Assembly (NCBI GenBank): GCA_032128395.1
Contig: JAQBGV010000099.1
Span: 1-10,273 of the forward strand
Direction of reading: 5' to 3'
DNA length: 10,273 nucleotides
Source of the DNA: JAQBGV01 sp032128395
GTDB taxonomy: Bacteria; Planctomycetota; UBA8108; UBA1146
The position numbers were made by a program, and so were the translations under genes. This document shows, piece by piece, positions 6,378 to 10,273 of this stretch (the stretch's first letter is position 1; every line of letters starts with the position of its first letter). Under the pieces are notes generated by a model. That model was not told the DNA's origin. It saw only the letters and a list, made by a program, of their open reading frames with translations, and searched no databases.

Positions 6378-9300
6378 TCACGGCGTGCAGCTGGAGAAGG
6401 CCGCGCAGTCGAGTGCGTCCGGCGTGGTGTCGAGCCCGCAGACCCCGTTCGGAGACGGGGGCACGAGGGATCCCTCGAAGAGCGCGGTCAGAGTGAACAG
6501 GGCGTCTGCGATGTTTAGGCTGCCCGAGTCGTTGACGTCGCAGGCGTCCATGCACCCGATCACCCCGCCATTGTCGAAGAGGTAGTTCAACAGCACGAGG
6601 CAGTCCGCGATGTTGAACGCTCCGCTGGCGTTGCAGTCGCCGCGGTCGAAGCTCGACTGCGTGCTCCCCACCAAGAAGATCTGCGCCGATTGTTCGGTCG
6701 CCTGAATCGCTCGTCCATTCGATGCGACGATGTTGGCGACCGGGGGAGTTCCGAGTGGAGCCCAAACCAAGTTGATGGTGCTCGCGCCCGTTCCGAGCAG
6801 ACCGGGAACCGTCACGTAGCTGACGCGCAACACCGGGAGCGCGCTCGTGTAGGTGAGCGAAATCGGGGAGCCGATCGCATAACTCACCCCCGACGTCCAT
6901 CCGTTCGGATGCACGTCGAAAGTGAAGAAGTCGGGTCCGAGCCCCCCGAGGGCCGAGATCAGCTCTGGGCTCGGGAGTACTCCGCTGACCGTGACCTGCC
7001 CCGGATTGTGGGACAGGCTCATCGAGAAGCCTTGCGTGTCGTTCGGGAAGCACACGTTCAGCGGGCTCTCGGCGATCCTCGGAGTGACGACGATCGACGT
7101 CGTCCCCGCCGCCGGCAAGGTCATGGTGTTCTGCGGCACATCGTACGTGAACACGAGCGTCGGCTCGTGGGTCAGCGTCAGGCTCTGCGGCGGTGAGGTC
7201 GCCGGAACCACCAGACCGCTGCACACTCGGACGAGTGTGTAGGTGAAGTCGCCGATGCACTCCGTGTTCAGGTTGTCGAAGAAGGTCGTCTGGGTCCCCG
7301 GCAACGTCGCCTTCTGCACGCCGTTCCGAAGGACGCGCACCTGCGTGTTCGGTACCGAGAGGGACCAGTTGAGGGTGACGAACCCGCTCGCGATCGTGCC
7401 GTCGAAGAAGATGAACCCCGGGCACTCGCAGTCGTCGGGGACCCCGTTGTCGTTCGCATCGAGCGAGTTTCCGGTCGAAATGTCGCAGAAGTCGCCGATC
7501 CCGTTCAGGTTGCAGTCGAGCGGGAACACGTTCGGGTCGAGGGAGTCCCCGCCGCAACCATTCTCCAAGGAGTCGAGCCAGCCGTCGCCGTCATCGTCCG
7601 AGTCGATGCCATCGCACTGCCCATCCCCATCGGTGTCGATCGGAATCGACAACGGGTTCAATCCGCTCGAGAGACAGGAGACCTCCAGCGTGTCGGGGAA
7701 GCCGTCATTGTCGTCATCGAGGTCCTCGGTCGCATCGCGACAGCCGTCTCCGTCGAAGTCGGTCTGCGGCGTCGAAGTCCAACCGGTCTCACCGTTCGGG
7801 CAGAGGTCGAACTGGTCCTGAACACCGTCTTGGTCGCCGTCGTTGTCGAGCGCATTGCAGATCCCGTCGTTGTCGTCGTCCGGCGGGAGGGACGCGGGAT
7901 TCAGCGGGTTCGAGCCGCAGGCGATCTCGTCCAGGTCCGACCAGCCGTCGTTGTCGTCATCGAGATCCTCGGTCGGGTCGTAGCAGCCGTCTCCATCCTT
8001 GTCGGTCACCGGACTGCTGACCCAGCCGAGATCCCCTCGAGGGCAGAAATCGAGGGAATCGGGGACTCCGTCGTTGTCGTCGTCGGGGTCCGCGCCGTCG
8101 CAGAGGGCGTCCTGATCGTAGTCGACGGGGAAGCTGCTGGCATCGAGAGGGTCGGTCGAACAGATCCCCTCGAGCAGGTCGGTCGCTCCATCGTTGCCGT
8201 CGTCGGGGTCCTCGGAAGTGCTGTCCTGGCAGCCGTCACCGTCGTTGTCGGTCAGCGGCGTCGACGTCCAACCCCGATTCCCGAGTGCACAGGCGTCGAC
8301 CAGATCGGAGACACCATCGTTGTCGTCATCCAGGTCCTCGGTCAGGTCTCTGCAGCCGTCTCCGTCGAAGTCGGTGAGCCCGTTCGAGAGCCAACCGAGC
8401 TCACCCTGTGAACAGAGATCGAGGGTGTCGGGTACGCCGTCGTTGTCGTCGTCCGGGTCCGCTCCGTCGCAGAGGGCATCGCCGTCGTAGTTCTGGGGAA
8501 GGGACAAGCCGTTGAACTGATCGGAACCGCAGGAAATTTCGACCAGATCGCTCGCCCCGTCGTTGTCGTCGTCCAGATCTTCATCGACGTCTCGACAGCC
8601 GTCTCCGTCGTTGTCGGTGATGATGGAACTCGTCCACCCCGTCGCACCGAACGGGCAGCTGTCGGCGAAGTCGGGGATCCCGTCGTTGTCGTCGTCCGGA
8701 TCCGCCCCGTCGCAGATCGAGTCGCCGTCGTGATCGGTCGGGACCGACGTCGGATCGAGCGGGTTGGTCAGACAGAACGCCTCGAAAGTGTCCTGCGCAC
8801 CGTCGCCGTCGTCGTCCGGATCTTCTCCGGAATCCTGGCACCCGTCGTGGTCGTAGTCGGTCAGCGGCGTCGAGGTCCAGCCGGTGTCTCCGCTCGGGCA
8901 GGCATCGATCGCGTCCGGGACGCCGTCTCCATCGTCGTCGGCGTCGATGTTGTCGCAACTCCCGTCCCCATCGAGGTCGATGGGGAACGAGAGGGGATTC
9001 AGTGGATCGGTCCCGCACGTGGCCTCGAGCGAGTCCGAGGCCCCATCCCCGTCGTCGTCGTCATCCTCGGTCGCGTCCCGGCACCCATCTCCATCGAGGT
9101 CGGTGAGTGACGTCGAAGTCCAGTTCAGCTCCCCCGTCGGGCAGTTGTCGTTGGCGTCAGAGACTCCGTCGTTGTCATCGTCGGTGTCTTCCCCCGCGTC
9201 CCGGCAACCATCGGAGTCGTAGTCCGTGAGGGCGGTCGGAGTCCAGTTGGAGTCGCCCTGAGCGCAGTCGTCCAAGCCATCCGGGATACCATCGTTGTCG

Positions 9301-10273
9301 TCGTCCGGATCGAGGAAGTCGCAGAGGGTGTCCCCGTCGGTGTCCACGGGAAAGGAGTTCGGGTTCTTCGGGTTGGTGCCGCATTGCACTTCGTCCGAAT
9401 CGATGTATCCGTCGTTATCGTCGTCGTCGTCTTCGACATCGTCCTTGCAACCATCTGCATCGAAGTCGGTCAGCGGAGTGGAGACCCATCCCCGTTCGCC
9501 GAGCGCACAGGAGTCCTGGGCGTCGAGAATTCCGTCTCCATCGTCGTCGAGATCTTCGTCGGCATCGCGGCAACCGTCTGAATCGTAGTCTGTAGTCGGG
9601 TTCGACGGCCAGCCGACGACGCCGCTCGGACAGTTGTCGAGCTCGTCCGGCACACCGTCATTGTCATCGTCGGGGTCCGCGCCATCGCAGAACCCGTCAC
9701 TGTCATGGTTCTGTGGGATCGAAGCAGGATTCCGAGTATCGGAGCCGCACGCGATCTCCACGGAGTCCTCGAACCCATCGTTGTCATCATCGTTGTCTTC
9801 GACGTCGTCCTTGCACCCATCTCCGTCGTAGTCGGTGGTCGGATCCGACGTCCACCCGGTCACTCCGAGCGGGCACTGGTCGGGGCCGTCCAGCACGCCA
9901 TCGTTGTCGTCGTCCGGATCCAGGAAATCACACACTCCATCGCTGTCGTGATCCGGAGGGAACGAGGATGAGCTGAAGGGATTCGTTCCGCACGGGACTT
10001 CGTCATCGTCGTCCCAGCCATCGTTGTCGTCGTCGGGGTCGAGCGGATCGCACAGGCCGTCCGCGTCGAAATCCGCCGGGATACTGCCCGGATCGAACGG
10101 GTTCGACCCGCAGTCGATCTCGGTCCCGTCCGGGTAGCCGTCATTGTCGTCATCGCCGTCCTCGACATCGTCCTTGCAGCCATCGCCGTCGTAGTCGTTC
10201 GTCGGGCTCGATGTCCACCCGAGTTGCCCGAGCGGGCAATCGTCGTCGATGTCATCGACTCCATCGTTGTCAT
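6378..10273 (-). CDS. Giant secreted TSP3-repeat protein with a C-terminal dockerin-like domain (5' end beyond the window)
   Basis: The frame is open to the right edge, so the 1297 codons seen are only the C-terminal part; an ATG or GTG inside the array (for example GTG 9935) is not the real start. Residues 1-905 are 22 thrombospondin type 3-like modules of about 39-43 residues, each with DDDNDG-type Asp loops and two Cys. A degenerate module runs to about 950 (C948-E-C950). Residues about 951-1035 look like an FN3- or Ig-type beta-sandwich. Residues about 1036-1205 resemble the cohesin-like region often found before planctomycete dockerin tails (PPVANIVASNGRAI); this is a tentative fold call. 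Two dockerin-type calcium loops follow, D1212-x-N...N-x-x-D1223 and D1245-x-N...N-x-x-D1256. The tail GVCGLDTTPDALDCAAFSSC closes the protein. Likely exported and calcium-stiffened, at the cell surface or in the matrix; no enzymatic motif was seen. It converges with the cyclase, so it is transcribed separately. Confidence 0.88.
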   Translation of the reverse strand, partial: DNDGVDDIDDDCPLGQLGWTSSPTNDYDGDGCKDDVEDGDDDNDGYPDGTEIDCGSNPFDPGSIPADFDADGLCDPLDPDDDNDGWDDDDEVPCGTNPFSSSSFPPDHDSDGVCDFLDPDDDNDGVLDGPDQCPLGVTGWTSDPTTDYDGDGCKDDVEDNDDDNDGFEDSVEIACGSDTRNPASIPQNHDSDGFCDGADPDDDNDGVPDELDNCPSGVVGWPSNPTTDYDSDGCRDADEDLDDDGDGILDAQDSCALGERGWVSTPLTDFDADGCKDDVEDDDDDNDGYIDSDEVQCGTNPKNPNSFPVDTDGDTLCDFLDPDDDNDGIPDGLDDCAQGDSNWTPTALTDYDSDGCRDAGEDTDDDNDGVSDANDNCPTGELNWTSTSLTDLDGDGCRDATEDDDDDGDGASDSLEATCGTDPLNPLSFPIDLDGDGSCDNIDADDDGDGVPDAIDACPSGDTGWTSTPLTDYDHDGCQDSGEDPDDDGDGAQDTFEAFCLTNPLDPTSVPTDHDGDSICDGADPDDDNDGIPDFADSCPFGATGWTSSIITDNDGDGCRDVDEDLDDDNDGASDLVEISCGSDQFNGLSLPQNYDGDALCDGADPDDDNDGVPDTLDLCSQGELGWLSNGLTDFDGDGCRDLTEDLDDDNDGVSDLVDACALGNRGWTSTPLTDNDGDGCQDSTSEDPDDGNDGATDLLEGICSTDPLDASSFPVDYDQDALCDGADPDDDNDGVPDSLDFCPRGDLGWVSSPVTDKDGDGCYDPTEDLDDDNDGWSDLDEIACGSNPLNPASLPPDDDNDGICNALDNDGDQDGVQDQFDLCPNGETGWTSTPQTDFDGDGCRDATEDLDDDNDGFPDTLEVSCLSSGLNPLSIPIDTDGDGQCDGIDSDDDGDGWLDSLENGCGGDSLDPNVFPLDCNLNGIGDFCDISTGNSLDANDNGVPDDCECPGFIFFDGTIASGFVTLNWSLSVPNTQVRVLRNGVQKATLPGTQTTFFDNLNTECIGDFTYTLVRVCSGLVVPATSPPQSLTLTHEPTLVFTYDVPQNTMTLPAAGTTSIVVTPRIAESPLNVCFPNDTQGFSMSLSHNPGQVTVSGVLPSPELISALGGLGPDFFTFDVHPNGWTSGVSYAIGSPISLTYTSALPVLRVSYVTVPGLLGTGASTINLVWAPLGTPPVANIVASNGRAIQATEQSAQIFLVGSTQSSFDRGDCNASGAFNIADCLVLLNYLFDNGGVIGCMDACDVNDSGSLNIADALFTLTALFEGSLVPPSPNGVCGLDTTPDALDCAAFSSCTP
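7557..10271 (-). repeat. Array of 22 TSP3-like coding modules of two alternating kinds
   Basis: Modules begin at a boundary Cys and are about 117-129 bases long. Kind alpha (12 copies) runs CPxGxxGWTSxPxTDxDGDGC, then xDxxED and DDDNDG. Kind beta (10 copies) runs CGTxPLNPxSxPxDxDGD, then xxCDxxDPDDDNDG. Reading N- to C-terminal, the order is a b b a b a a b a a b a b a b a a b a b a b, then a degenerate beta-like unit starting at 7556. On the plus strand this appears as GTCGTTGTCGTCGTC-like cores recurring about every 120 bases. Copies differ at many synonymous sites, so the array is not a recent expansion. It continues past the right edge. Confidence 0.92.

Noticed and set aside
7830..8411. 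Val/Ile-rich repetitive open frames on the plus strand across the TSP3 array
   Set aside because: GAC Asp codons read in reverse become GTC Val codons, so the repeats automatically give Val-rich and Ser-rich antisense frames. They carry no start signals or signal peptides worth trusting.
7557..10271. A CRISPR-like array, suggested by regularly spaced short repeats
   Set aside because: The spacing of about 120 bases, the imperfect cores and the continuous coding frame with conserved amino acids show a protein repeat, not a CRISPR.

Overview
The window reads as ordinary high-GC chromosomal DNA of a Planctomycetota bacterium. The evidence is the gene content: a secreted PSCyt1/DUF1549/DUF1553 'planctomycete cytochrome' protein, a secreted formylglycine-type sulfatase next to it, and a giant exported protein whose C-terminal dockerin-like tail ends in a Cys-bounded motif of the kind I associate with planctomycete surface proteins. 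No finer taxonomy can be supported from the sequence alone. I see no rRNA, tRNA, CRISPR array, insertion sequence or phage gene.

Left part (1-2994, minus strand): a large PSCyt1-DUF1549-[CBM-like insert]-DUF1553 protein. Its frame breaks at a run of seven C on the coding strand (plus-strand G run 401-407). Beyond the run, a different frame carries the rest of the DUF1553 domain to the left edge, so one gene is represented by two frames and its 3' end lies outside the window. An 83-bp divergent spacer (2995-3077) separates it from a plus-strand arylsulfatase (3078-4550). Divergent or adjacent sulfatase and PSCyt genes are a recurring planctomycete arrangement, thought to serve breakdown of sulfated polysaccharides.

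Middle (4651-6306, plus strand): a cytosolic FHA-GAF-class III adenylate cyclase, probably starting at GTG 4651. It lies about 100 bp downstream of the sulfatase, behind a GC-rich hairpin, and has no evident functional link to it.

Right part (6378-10273, minus strand, convergent with the cyclase): the 3' portion of a very large secreted protein. The visible 1297 residues hold an array of 22 thrombospondin type 3-like calcium-binding modules plus a degenerate 23rd, then two predicted beta-sandwich regions and a C-terminal pair of dockerin-type calcium loops. The modules are of two kinds that obey a strict junction rule, and two five-module blocks look like a segmental duplication. The gene's start and signal peptide lie beyond the right edge.

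The strongest points for follow-up are the frameshifted cytochrome gene, the two-module grammar and block duplication in the TSP3 array, and the carbohydrate-binding-like insert in the cytochrome protein. I do not see convincing evidence of a wholly new system.
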